This document shows, one piece after another, positions 1-12,900 of a stretch of 64,000 bases of DNA; position 1 is the first letter of the stretch, and every line of letters starts with the position of its first letter. This DNA is from Mytilus californianus (lineage: Eukaryota; Mollusca; Bivalvia; Mytilida; Mytilidae). The stretch spans positions 6,277,501 to 6,341,500 of the forward strand of contig NW_026262701.1 of NCBI RefSeq assembly GCF_021869535.1, read 5' to 3'. The notes below the pieces were generated by a model. The model was given only the letters and a program-made list of their open reading frames with translations, was not told where the DNA came from and did no database searches. Both the position numbers and the translations under genes were made by a program.

Positions 1-650
1 TAATTTTACTTACTATGTCAATGTTACGTAATTTGGTTGTAAAATATTTGTATTGAAGAACCTCAAATCTAACGACTATATCCGTGCATACATTATTACA
101 AAAAGAGATCATTCCTTTGTAAAGATTAGAAGATAAATAATGGCACTGGATTGCTGAAAACTAAATGTATATAGTGGTAATGGCAGAGTGTTTTAGTTAG
201 GTATCTTGCAATAAAGTTGCGTATGAAGACCAATTTGATTAACACTATTTGGTTAACAAATGGAATTATAAAAAACATCACTGGTGCAACTTCAAGAAGG
301 TGTTGTAGATATCAATAACTTAAAACTTTGCAATATGAATATTTTCGTCTGTTTCGTTGATACTTAATGAAACAAAACAACACATTATTAACAACATTTA
401 TGTTTTCTACCGTGTAATTAATTTTCACACATCTTTCTTAATTTAATCAATCATTTTGCAAATTAAAACATCGTAGTTTTCAGAGAGAATGTTTTTTTTA
501 CTATTCATTCTGACGAGAAGTATCAGGGTTTGTATAGCATTGGTTAACGAAAGGCAAGGACAAAGAGAAAAGACACTTGCGTTTATTTGGATACTTTAAC
601 CACTGTAAACTCTTACCCTAGATATTAGCTCTAAAGACATTTAAAGTTAC
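1..650. other. Intron, nothing recognised
   Basis: AT-rich sequence downstream of the e39 donor. I looked for the next RNF213 exon on the minus strand and saw none, nor a stop or polyadenylation signal tied to the gene. Confidence 0.5.
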
Positions 651-985
651 CTTCTGCTTGACTTCTGTCAATAGTTTTTCGTAGAATGTCATCTACCTGC
701 CGGAAAATCAACCAGGAAAAGGGCATACAAGCTGAAAACATTTTTCCATCCAACGCCGTAGATTTGACAGGAATCTCACCCATTTCCTGCTTCAAATTTG
801 ACGAGGCAATTGCAGAATATTTGAGTTGCGTCAAAAATGGATTATTCATTATTCTTAACCAGAGGTCCGTCTTCCAGGTCTTATCATGAGACAACAAACC
901 AAGATTATTATTTGTGTCTATAAAAGCGATGATACCAGCTAATACAGGAACAATCTTTGCCTCTAAACATCGAACAGCAAACTTT
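651..985 (-). CDS. RNF213: RNF213-like e39 (last exon visible)
   Basis: Encodes [30 protein letters not shown] and [16 protein letters not shown], following 'VTPLLA-MI-FIDRDGNLELL ... DLWM-IF ... VPFSWKIKDYLEEL' of the RNF213 E3 shell. It leaves one base (G) before GTAACT. The RING and C-terminal exons must lie below position 1. Confidence 0.94.
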
Positions 986-3900
986 CTGTATGAAATGGAT
1001 TTAGATGTTACTTATAGGCAATCATGTTCAATTAATAACATTAAAAACTTTACTTTGTTCTTTTTAAAAACAGAATAATTGTAATGACATGTCTGATTTA
1101 CCCGGTAATGGAATTCCTTACGTTTCGAATTTCCATTATTATAAGTAAACCATAATAGGAATAAAAGATTTCATTCACATGACGTCATGTAGTGTCATGA
1201 AATAAAAACACCATAATTATGTACACAATCGTTAGAAACTTGTTTGATTTTTAACCATGTGAAAGGTCAATAGATTGTTTAACATAATGCAACAACAAAA
1301 ATCAGTATTGCATTCTTTTAGTTGTCAACGTAAACACACTGGACACGTTTTTTCTACAATAGTCTAATCAGGAACGCCCGAATTTAATACGAAGTTTAAG
1401 ATCTTTGAGACTCACAAATTCCAAAAGGTTTGTCAAATATAGCTCAGGAAAACTATTCCTGGGATAGGAGATCTTAAGTTTTTGGAACAATATATAGAAA
1501 CGAAATAAGCTCAAAATATTGATAGGTTATGGCTTCTTTTTTGATTGCGGTAAAAGGCTGACACTGACCTGACTCTGGCTTTTAACTAATATTTTTAACA
1601 TTGTCATTATTTTGGGTTTCAAATCGTAAGAAAAGAAATCTATACTCTGTTTAAATGTTGGTAAATGACCCTTAATGCCCATTGAAGTCTTTTATGAAAA
1701 AAAGTGGAATATATGGGGCAAAATGTTTTACCCTGTATCGTAGGAAATCCCAATGAGTCCGAACATCTTACAAAAATTCTTCAATCTGACCTGACTACAT
1801 CCTTTAAAAATCGACAACACCATGATAAAAAGATTACAAAGCAATTCACAGTAAAAATGACGATTAAACTAAACAACCCCCGCCATAAACCGTAAAAAAC
1901 TCTTTGTCTAAGGAAGATAATCAATTAATGCTATACTATTGGCGGCCGTCGTGTTACATGTAGCATAAAACACGTGATAATTAGCATCTGATATTGTACA
2001 TATAACCATTTGTTATAGAGAAGGAAATTGTACGGTGGAAAATATAGTTTGTCGTAACACATCAATGGTGGTTGAAACTTAATACCAAAAATATTATGAT
2101 AAAAAGTTTTCAGCCATTAACTGAAAATACACTGCAACACAATACACAAGATGGCACCAAAACACTTACGAAACAACAAATTAACTCTACACTTCAAACT
2201 ATCTTTTCTAATACATTATTATTGATGAGATATTTAATATAATTTAAATTATTTTCAACTTTTGAATGAATTATAGCTTTTTTCTAATTATTTGATTCTA
2301 AAACTCTGAAGTAGTCATCCACATAATGTTTTCGAAACGTATGAATTATTCTAAATACAAAGAATTTTCTTATCCCAGGCAGATAACCTTAGCTATATTT
2401 GGCACAATTTTTTGGAATTTTTGGTCCTCGGTGCCCTTCAACTTTGTTCTTGTTTTGGCTTTCAAACATTTTTGATCTGAGCGTCACTGATGAGTCTTAT
2501 GAAGACGAAACGCGCGTCTGGTGTATTAAATTATAGGTCTGGTACCTTTTGATAGCTATTTTTTGTGTGTTTCTCTGTCCTGTATGTTCTCCCATTTATT
2601 GCATTGTAGTCCTGTCATGTAATGTTGTCATTTTAATGTTATATTTAACATTGCCATAAAAGCGGGAGGTTTGGCATGCCTCAAAACCAGGTTCAGCCCA
2701 CCATTTTTTTTCTTAAAATGTCCTGTACCAAGTCAGGATAATTGCCGTTGTTCGTTTCTGTGTGTGTTGCATTTTAGTGTTGTGTTTCTTTTGTGTCGTT
2801 GTTTTCCTCTTATAATTGATGTGTTTCCCTCAGTTTTGGTTTGTAAACCGGATTTGTTTTTTTTTTCAATCGATTTATGAATTTCGAACAGCGGTATACT
2901 ACTGTTGTCTTTATTCGAAAGTATACAAACCTAAAGGTCCCAGGTCTGTTAACGTTCTGAGGTTTAATAGCTTCCTGTGCCAACCAGTTTGTACTTAATG
3001 TACCAGATATTTGTTCTCTCTGCTTTAAGAGAATGGACAAATGTTTGTTTATTCCGGATAAAAGTGTTAAGTCATCTGAAAAATGGGAATAATTAATCTC
3101 ATGGAAATTAAAAGTAAATCGATATAGTATGATGGTAGTATGTATTGCACAGGCGCAGTTATAACGGCAATTTTATTATGCATTAAAGTAAGTGCAGTGA
3201 TGTTCACGTAAAAAAAATATAAAAGAGTATGACCGGAAAAACTCATGAAAAGAACCATTTGAAAATTTGTTAAGCTAGACGCTCAATTTTTAAGTCAAAA
3301 TAATTACAATTTGGACCCTATAAAAACCAAAGCATTACAAAACGTAGTTGATTATGCCATGCGGTTGATTAATCTTAGTTATTCAACGATATACAAGTCA
3401 GCATTGTCATGATGTCATATAAACATGTGTATTTCCTATGAGGTTTTATTGGAAATTTCGTTTTCTTCAAAAAGAGGTATAAACTGATTTTAGTAAGTTT
3501 TCGTTTCAAAAAGATTTAAACAAAACATTGCAGAACATTAGAAAATAATCTCTAATAAATAATAATAAAAAAAACCTCAATTATGCAACATTTTTGAAGT
3601 ATTTAAAAATTGTTCAATAAACAACTCATCAAAGATACTTGCAATTCATGTTGTACTCAAGCCGCTCATTCCGTCTACAAAATACTCATCAGTGATGCTC
3701 GAATGAAACATTCAAAGGCTATATGAAATACGAAATAGAAGGTCATTGCTGACTAAAAATTACGGATGGTTTTGCGAATACATCTAAGGCAATTTATTCC
3801 TTATTATTTCGAAGAATGTCGAATTTTGTAAACAGTTCATTTATTGATAATTCATGTAAAAAATTAAGATATCATTTCAGAAATACCTTCTTTTTTCTGT

Positions 3901-6900
3901 AGCCAATTCATAAGAATCTTTAATCTGTATAAAGCCTTAGGAGGATTAGATTGGGTGTCTTTCACAAAGCGCAGAGCAGGTTGAATACAGTTTTTTATAA
4001 GATTATCCATTTTGAAATGTTTCTTTAGGTTTTGAATCTTATCTCTGGCATTCTCGATTTGTACTGAATTTTGACCCTTCCGTTTTGGTTTTTCAGTAAT
4101 CTTTGTTGGTCTGTCAGTCAATGAAGGCTCTACAGTATGATTGTTTCCCTCTTGCAGTAAAATATCGGTGGTATCCCTCCTATAATCAACAGGCATTACC
4201 ACTGAATGCTTTCTGACGCCTTCGTGTTCATCCAACGTGTTATAACCGTGATAACTCAGATCAAGAAAAACTCTATTTTGCTTTACAGATCGACTACAGC
4301 ACCACTGAAAATGTGTAAAAACATATATATAGAGTATCCTTAAAAGCTATATAATAAGCTGTGACACGGAGATATGTCTCGACTGTCGGCATAAAATTCA
4401 GAAATGAACAATCTGATAGACAGCAACATTTCTAATTAATCCAGAAGTCTCTGGGTCTTAAAGTAGTGTTGAGAGTCTCGAAAAGGTTAAAACACTGAAG
4501 TGTACAGACCACAATAGTGATAGAGAAATTATCGTTGTCTGTTGTGAGCATTTCAAACTTTCAAACTAATTTAAGTAGAAAACTAAACATTCAAAATTGC
4601 TAATTCATTCAAAGTCACTAAACCATGGTCTTGGAAACAGGGCCTCAAAATAGTCAAACTGATACGTACTGATAGTAATGCAACTACATACTTCAACTTC
4701 TAACTTCATACAAAATGGAATTTATCGTTCACAAGTAGTTCCTATCAAACTAACTAAAGTTTCGCTTTCCACGACTTTCATCGCAGTCGAGACCAAAATT
4801 GAATGCTTCAATTCGCCGCATACTATCCCTTTTTTATCATGGAGCTTTTTATTTGTGTTTACCCTTTCTAATTTTTCCATCCATCCATCCATCCATACAT
4901 ACGACAATTATGAATTAATCCATCCATCCATCCATCCATCCATTCATCCATCCATCCATCCATCCATCCATACATACATCCATCCATCCATCCATACATA
5001 CATACATACGACAATTATGAATTAATCAGATCGTTGGTTTTTGTTCAATACCTTTGTTAATTGGTCTCGTTTGTGGAAATACTACCACATCGCTTTATTT
5101 TATAACAATAGACAAGTTGCTATAACCATACCGTCTGATAATCGTGTAGAAAGCACTTTACTCAAATAATAATTTTATATAAGTTAAGCTCAACTAAATA
5201 AAACAGCTACATATTCGTACCAGAAGTCCGTTCCAGCTCCCAGGAGCCTCTGTTTTAGGTTCTGCTTCTGTCTGTGTATCTCGATCTGCAATGAAATCAT
5301 TTAATCTTTCCAATTCAAGCGCATTACTACTATTTTCACTTTTAAATTGGTCTGTCTCTTGCTCTTCTGTGATGAAAGGCTCTTCCTCATCTTTCAAACT
5401 TTTACTGGACAATCCCTCATCAGCCGGAATTTCTACATCTTCTGTTTTGTCTGATTTATCCTGCGATTCATTTATGACAGGATATAATAGATCACCGACT
5501 GATTGTACATACATTTCTGCCACTGTAGGTATATCCTCGTCTTCAGGATGAACATCGTCAATATGGACAGAATGCCAAGCCCCACACTAGAATAAACAAT
5601 GACAAATATACGAAACAAATGCTTGTTAATTTCAACTGTTTTTATATTTTTTTCTGAATTATTCTGAATAACAGACGTTTTTAAGTATGTTAGCGCGAAT
5701 TAAGGTAGATTCATGGTATACCACCATCTTGGATTGTACAATCCCAGTACAAAATCGGTCTAGTTATTTGCCAAAATCTGCAAATTTGGAGATAGATTTA
5801 CAATTTATTGGTTAGACTGTTAATTTACGTAAATAAAAATTGGTGATTTATTGTATAAGTCAAAATATTTAAACAAATATCAAATTTTATGTTTTTTTAA
5901 TCAATTTTTTCAAATAAGCCATTTCAGGGAAGATAACTCTTATAGTAAAAAATATATACTGGACTGAGAAATTTTTAATTTTTACTTGTAGCAAGAAAAC
6001 AAGTTCGGTGACACCATTTTTTCTTTTTATTTTCTTAAAACATATTATAAATCCTATCTTCTCACAATTTATTTCAAAATTCTATCTCATAGATATTTTT
6101 TTATGCACACAAATGTGAACAATCTAACCAAATTTAGGCAATTTTCAACGACTCATAGCTTGGAAAATAGCACGGTGACCCATACTTTTTATTATATTTT
6201 TTAAAAAACCATAGTAAAATCTTCATTTTGGCAAAGTATAAGAAAATTCTATCTCAAGAAATATATACCTATGATCTACCTTAATATCAAATTTCTTTAC
6301 CCTTTATCTTGAAAAACGTTGTGTGAAAAGATGTGTAATTAAATTCTGAACACTAAGGTAAATTTAAAAAGGGAAAGTCCATAAAAATAAAGGCAACAGT
6401 AGTATACTGCTGTTCGAAACTCATAAATCGATAGAGATAAAAACAAATCCGGGTTACAAACTAAAACTGAGGTAAACGCATCAAATATAAGAGGAGAACA
6501 ACGACACAACAAAAACACAACATTAAAATGTAACACACACAGAAACGAACTATAATATAACAATGGCCATTTTCCTGACTTGGTACAGGACATTTTAAGA
6601 AAAACATGGTGGGTTGAACCTGGTTTTGTGGCATGCCAAACCTCCCGCTTTTATGGCAATGTTAAATATAACATTAAAATGACAATATTACATGACATGA
6701 CTACAATACAAATAAATGGGAGAACATATAGGACAAAGAAACACACGAATAATAGCTAACAAAAGGTACAAGGTTTAGAATTTAATACGCCAGACGTGCG
6801 TCTCGTCCACACAAAACTAACCAGTGACGCTCAGATGAAAAAAGTTTAGAAGCCAAAACAAGTACAAAGCTGAAGAGCACCGAGGACCAAAACTTCCAAA

Positions 6901-9900
6901 AAAGTTGCGCCTAACACGGCCAGGGTTTTCTGCCTGGGACAAGAACATCCTTATTATTTCGAATAATATATACTTTTGCAAACAGTAAATTTTATTAAAT
7001 GACTATATAATAGATATACATGATAAAACCAAAGTGGGGACTTACTACAGAATAAAAACGGATACATTACATAAAACAACTTAATCCAACACATAAAAAT
7101 ACACAGCCGAGTAAGCCAAAATCTGACACAAATCAAACATTAAACTACTTTTTCAAACGAAACGTTTGAGTATTACCTTTTGGATATGAATTCCTCAACC
7201 AATTTCTATTATATTTAAAAACAAAAAAGGTTTTATCGTTTTGATATAAGCCAATGCCTTTTAACACTTTATTTCACTAAATAAGCCGAAGAACATTATA
7301 CATTTCTAATCTAAATGCCAAATTTAAAAACAAATTACTCTTGTGTTTTGGTAAGTTTTATTTCTATTTGTATCCATCTGATGAGTTAAGCCTCTTTCAA
7401 CTGATTTTTATAGTTCGTTGTTATGTTGTACTGTTACACCACTGTTCCAGGTTAGGAGAGGGTTTGAATCTTGCTTACATGATTAACCCCGCCACATTCT
7501 GTATGTATGTGCCTGTCAAAAGTCAGGAGCCTGTAATTCAGTGGTTGTCGTTTGTTTGTGTGTTACATATTTGTTTTTCATTCATTTTTTTTTATCATAA
7601 ACTAGGCCGTTAGTTTTCTCGTTTGAATTGTTTTACATTTGTCATTTCGAGCCTTTAATAGCTGACTATGCGGTATGGGCTTTGTTCATTGTTAAAGGCC
7701 GTACGGCGACCTATAGTTGTTGATTTCTGCGTCATTTAGTCTCTTGTGGAGAGTTGTCTCATTGGCAATCATACGAGATCTTCTTTTTTATATAGACTCA
7801 AATAATTCCTTGTTCTGTCTAGATTTCTCTCAATTGATTTATGACTTTTGAACAGCGGTGTACTACTATTGCCTTTTTTTTTTTTATCTGTGATCTATTA
7901 ATAAAATATCAAATTTTTGTGTCAACTCTTGATATATATAGCCTTATACTAATGGGATAAGAAAACATAATAGACATTCCAGTTTTGCATCAAAATGCTT
8001 TGTTCAAGATATATATGCCAAAATCTACATTTAACCTATCTGCTCTATTTTAAGCCATTGCAACCATGTTGGTCGGTAAGCAGGGTCGTCGGACAATTTT
8101 TTTAAACTAGATACCCCAATAATGATAGTGGCCAAGTTTGGTTGAATTCGTTCATGTAAATGAACGTAGTTTCAGAAGAGAAGATTTTTGTAAAAGATAG
8201 AATCCATCTAAACTTTCCAACAATGCATTGGATAATTCTATAATACTTGTTTTTTAATCATCTTACCTGAAATCCAGTGAATCGTCCACATGCTATGCCA
8301 GGTACTTGAATCAGTAAAACGACATGAATATTTGATGTCTTTTCAGACGCCTGTTGCAGTTCTCCTTTAATTGCGTACCTTGCACAAGCAATCAACTTTT
8401 CGTTGTCATCACCAGAATCACATTGGACTATCAGCAGAAGATCTGAAGTGTTTGAATGTTGAAAAAAGGACCTGAAAATAATGTTTAACTTATGGGAACG
8501 GAATTAAATAAAGGTAACAGTGGTCTACCGAGTTTAAAATCTCATAAATCAATTATAAATATACAAATCATGGTAACAACAAAAAGAGAAAGGGTTCGTC
8601 AACGGAATAATTTTCTCATGCCTTGTTCAAATTCAAACAATGATGCCTTTGTCTGTATTAGATTTTTCTATTTTTTATTAAAGTTTCTTTCCAAAACACA
8701 CTGCACCATCCCATATAAAACAGGTAACGAGTAATAATAAACTTCTATGTTCAAGTTCAATATGTATGCTATATTGGAACATAATCAAAGACTTACCGGC
8801 TGATGGTTTCTTTTTTATATATACTTTTACATTAACAGCAACAGTATTGATTTTTATTAACAAGATTTTTAAGAGTGAGATACAAGCTAAAATTAGTAAA
8901 TTGAGGATATCATCTTCGCCAGCGTAGGGTAAGGATCCAGCCTCCTCCTATTCACACTGTACAGATTAGGAAATAGGTGTGCATACAGGATTATACAGTG
9001 TTGTGGCGTCAACGAACATAAAAAGTCATGCTCACACCTTCAACGTCAGTCTTAACAAATGACTTCAATGGTACCATATAATGTGCGTATGTTTAAAAAT
9101 TGCTTTGTAACGGGTTTAACAATTTTCTGCATCAGAATCAGTATATATGCATTAACATTCCAACTTTTTCACACTGTCAGGGGTGAATTAAATTACATCA
9201 CAGTATACAGCTGATAAGTTTTTTGTATCCTATAAAGTGAGATTGGCGAATCAAAAGCATTATCCAATCGAGAAATAGTTAGTAGAATGGTCTAATTTAT
9301 AAAACTTAAATAAACACAATGGTTTTTCTTGAAATTAATTTCTATTTCTATTGAAGTTCCTGATAGAATATATATCTAACGTTTTACAAAGACCTATTTA
9401 TAAAAGCAATAGGTAAATCATATTCTATTTTCTTTTCCTTAATAAAAAAAATACATAAAAAATCAAGTTTTGTTTGTCGCACAATTCAAATTCAAATTTT
9501 TTCTAAATAGAATTTATCAAATAATTATTTGCAAAATTAGAATTACCTTATTTGACTCCTAAATTGTTGTTCTGTATCAAATGACTGCAATGTCACCAAT
9601 AACACATCGTCTCTTCGTAAACTTGTCATGGATTTACAAAGCATGTATATGTCAGCATTTGAGAGCAATTTAGAATGAGTTGTTATCTAAAGTAAATGCA
9701 ATGATTATTAAAACATTTCAATATTTACTTTATATTCGAAAAGATCAGCAACGTAACTAAAGGAAAGGGGAATTCCATGAGATTTAATATTTCATAAAGT
9801 TTGTTTTAATCAGTGGACATATAATTAAACTTATGAAACTATAATTTTATTTTTACATAACTGATAAATAAAAATGTTTTCATTGCAAGCACGGAATAAT

Positions 9901-12900
9901 ATATATTTTTAGTTTGGAGTTTACTTCCGTATTTGAAGAAAAGAAAAGAAATCAACATCTTAATTCAACCTTCGTTTGGACTATTTTGAATATGTCCAAA
10001 GTACCTTATCTCTCTTTTTAAACCAATAGAACGTATAATACTAACCAGTAAAACATCTCAATCTTTTATACCTTGCATGACAGAGTTCAATTTATTCCCT
10101 TGATTGAATAATCGTCGCTGTATAAATTTGATGATTGACTCATTAATATTACCATTGTCAAATCATTCATACCAATCGATAAAGATAAGTGTACAACTCT
10201 TATGTGGAAAATAATGAACACTGAATGTCGGGATGGTAAACAGAATTAGGACACTTAAAAATAGTACAAGTAAGTATATATAGATTGAAAATGCATTTCC
10301 ATTTTTTTTCAAGAACCAACTTTTAAACGCCTTACCTGAACAGTAAGATTTGGTTCCTTCAGATCATCTAACTTAAAATGTAGATAATCGAACAGGTTTT
10401 CGTGATGTTGGTCGAGAAAATATTTTGCAAATATGATTTTATCTTCCTTCAATAGTACTGCCGAAGGAGATGCACACCACAATAGAATTTCTTTGGAAAA
10501 ATCTAGTACCTTGAATTAAAAAGACCTACGTGAAGAACCGATGAACACATATACGAAAGGTGAAATTGAATTTCAAAGTAATATTGCGTAAGTATTTAAA
10601 GCAAAATGCAAAATGTTCGTTTGCAATTTGTCACTTGAAAAAATTTTCGTCCATGTAGGGTTATACTAGCAGCATCTAGAATGTACTATGCTGATGTTTA
10701 AAAAGATATGATAAAGGTAAGTTTAACAACAATATAATTTGATATATCTTTCAAGATATCTATTTATAACTGAAGACTAAATTTCTCTTGAATTTCTGTG
10801 CCATTGCTTTGGTGCTATTGTTATGTCGATCCAACATCTTTATGTATTCAATAACATAGCTTAAGAGTGAAAAGAGGTAAGCTTTTTCGGCAATGTATGT
10901 GCCTTCCGTCACGTGGTCCATAGTCAAGCTGTCAACTATTAATTCCGACAAAACAGATTTAAATGCAGGATTAACATAAAGCGGACCTATGACATTCTTA
11001 TAATATCTTGCCTTCTGAGACTGTGATACACGACAATAAATTATTTTAAAAATCTACATAAAATAGTCATGGGAAATAAAACAAGTTCAACGCTTATCAA
11101 AACGCGCTTTTGATAGCAAACGGTGTTCAATACCTCTTCTTCTAACTCGACAATATTTTCATCAGTGCAATTCTTTTCTTGACAAGCATGAAGTATAATT
11201 GCTGCACAAGCATCGGCATGATATCCAATAAAAGCTTCATTAATCTTTTTGGCATCTTGCCTAAAATGATATTTATTTGTACACTGGTAAATTAATAAAA
11301 ATACAGTTTAAAATGCACTGCAAGTACTTTAATTTATGACATTTTTTTCAATCCGTTTAACAATTCATTGATAATCAAAAATAAAACAACGTGTATAAGG
11401 TTTACGATAACGTACCGTCATGATAGTCCAAGTAATAAATTAAATGTGACAAAATTTGCAGCAGAAAAATGATGCTTAAATCTACTTGTATCGTGAAGTA
11501 AAGTTTTCACTATAGTATTGTAACAATCAACGTTTCGCACACATTTGACCTCTGGTTAACACTGCGTATTGTGCAAACTTAAATAATGCATTATTATATA
11601 GCTAATTGTCTCATTTGAAGTTTTAGATGTACTATCAATGTAATTTAAACTGATGTCTGGCGTCATAAAATTTAGTCATGTCTTTTATACTGTCTAGATT
11701 GCAAGGGATTTGACTTTATGAACATGGTAATTTGTTAAACTAACATTTCAAAAATGATTTCAAAAAGTGTATCAATGTGAATCAATAAAGATTTGATTTT
11801 TCTAGTTTAAATCTTGAATTGATAAAGATTCTGTTACGCTTGTGTATTATACCTTAGCCATCTTATGTCTGAAGATAATTGTTTTTGTGAAAAAATACTG
11901 GTTAATTGAATAAACAAACCGCGAGATACCTAAGTTGCAATAAAACTTTCAAATGTTAAAAAGTTCGAAAACAATAACAAACCATCATTCGTAGGATATA
12001 TAATAACCATTAACGCTTGTCGTTATACTAACAAACCTTGGTCTAAGATGTCTCATATGCAATGGTACTTTCACCTCACAAAATTTGTGTGCCCATTCCT
12101 GTAATTTAACTGTCAGTTGTAGCTGAGCTGCTGTAAGCATGGTCTTCAATGACAAGAAATGTTTCTCCAGACGATTGATCAGTGGTATTGGAAACTTGTC
12201 GTATACAATCTGTTTCTCTGCTACCACAATTAGTCTGATATAGAAAGTTAGCATGAATGAAAAGCAATCAAAGATCAGAATGAAAGTTGAAGACATAAGA
12301 CGAACGTTTTGTTTAATACAAATTAACCCTGTCTGTGAAAGGCCAATTGATAGAGATAAAAAAAAAAACATATGAAAATACAAATTAAAAAAATCTTATT
12401 AGACTGATCCGATATTTGTGTCACTTGTCATGAGAGGAAATCTTCGATCTGAAGAAAACGAAACTCTATCTGGTTTGTAAATTTAAGAGAGAATTCTCAA
12501 AATTACCATATTATGATGAGTATTTGTATATGAATACCTGAACTTTTTATGGACTCGACATTTTACCCTGTGTGTACCAAGACCAAGATCAACGTATCGC
12601 TCGCCACCAAATTCTACATAATACTGAAATATAGTTTTTTTTAAATGGTAATTAGCACACACATATAAAAAATTAAATTTAAAAATCTAACTAAAATATA
12701 ATATTCTAAATTTCGTCTTTTTTCACCTTTTAAAAAAATAAAACCGTTTTCTAACATTTTCGCTTGCTTGACATTTTTTTTACATATATATTGCTGTAAA
12801 TAGACCAGTTTGTTGTTCTTATTGTGTGAAAATACCTGATTCAATGCATCGTAGAGACTTTCATACAGGTTTTCCAGATTGAGCAAGATAACTGTGCTAC

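Noticed and set aside
686-889. Plus-strand ORF
   Set aside because: Antisense shadow of RNF213-like exon e39.
2671-2880. Plus-strand ORFs (2671-2880, 2816-2998) and similar minus ORFs at 6339-6593 and 34180-34482
   Set aside because: They fall in family A repeats, share low-complexity Phe/Cys-rich translations in several copies, and show no protein motif; repeat-derived chance ORFs.
4678-5025. ORF rich in 'HPSIHPSIH'
   Set aside because: Translation of the TCCA microsatellite.
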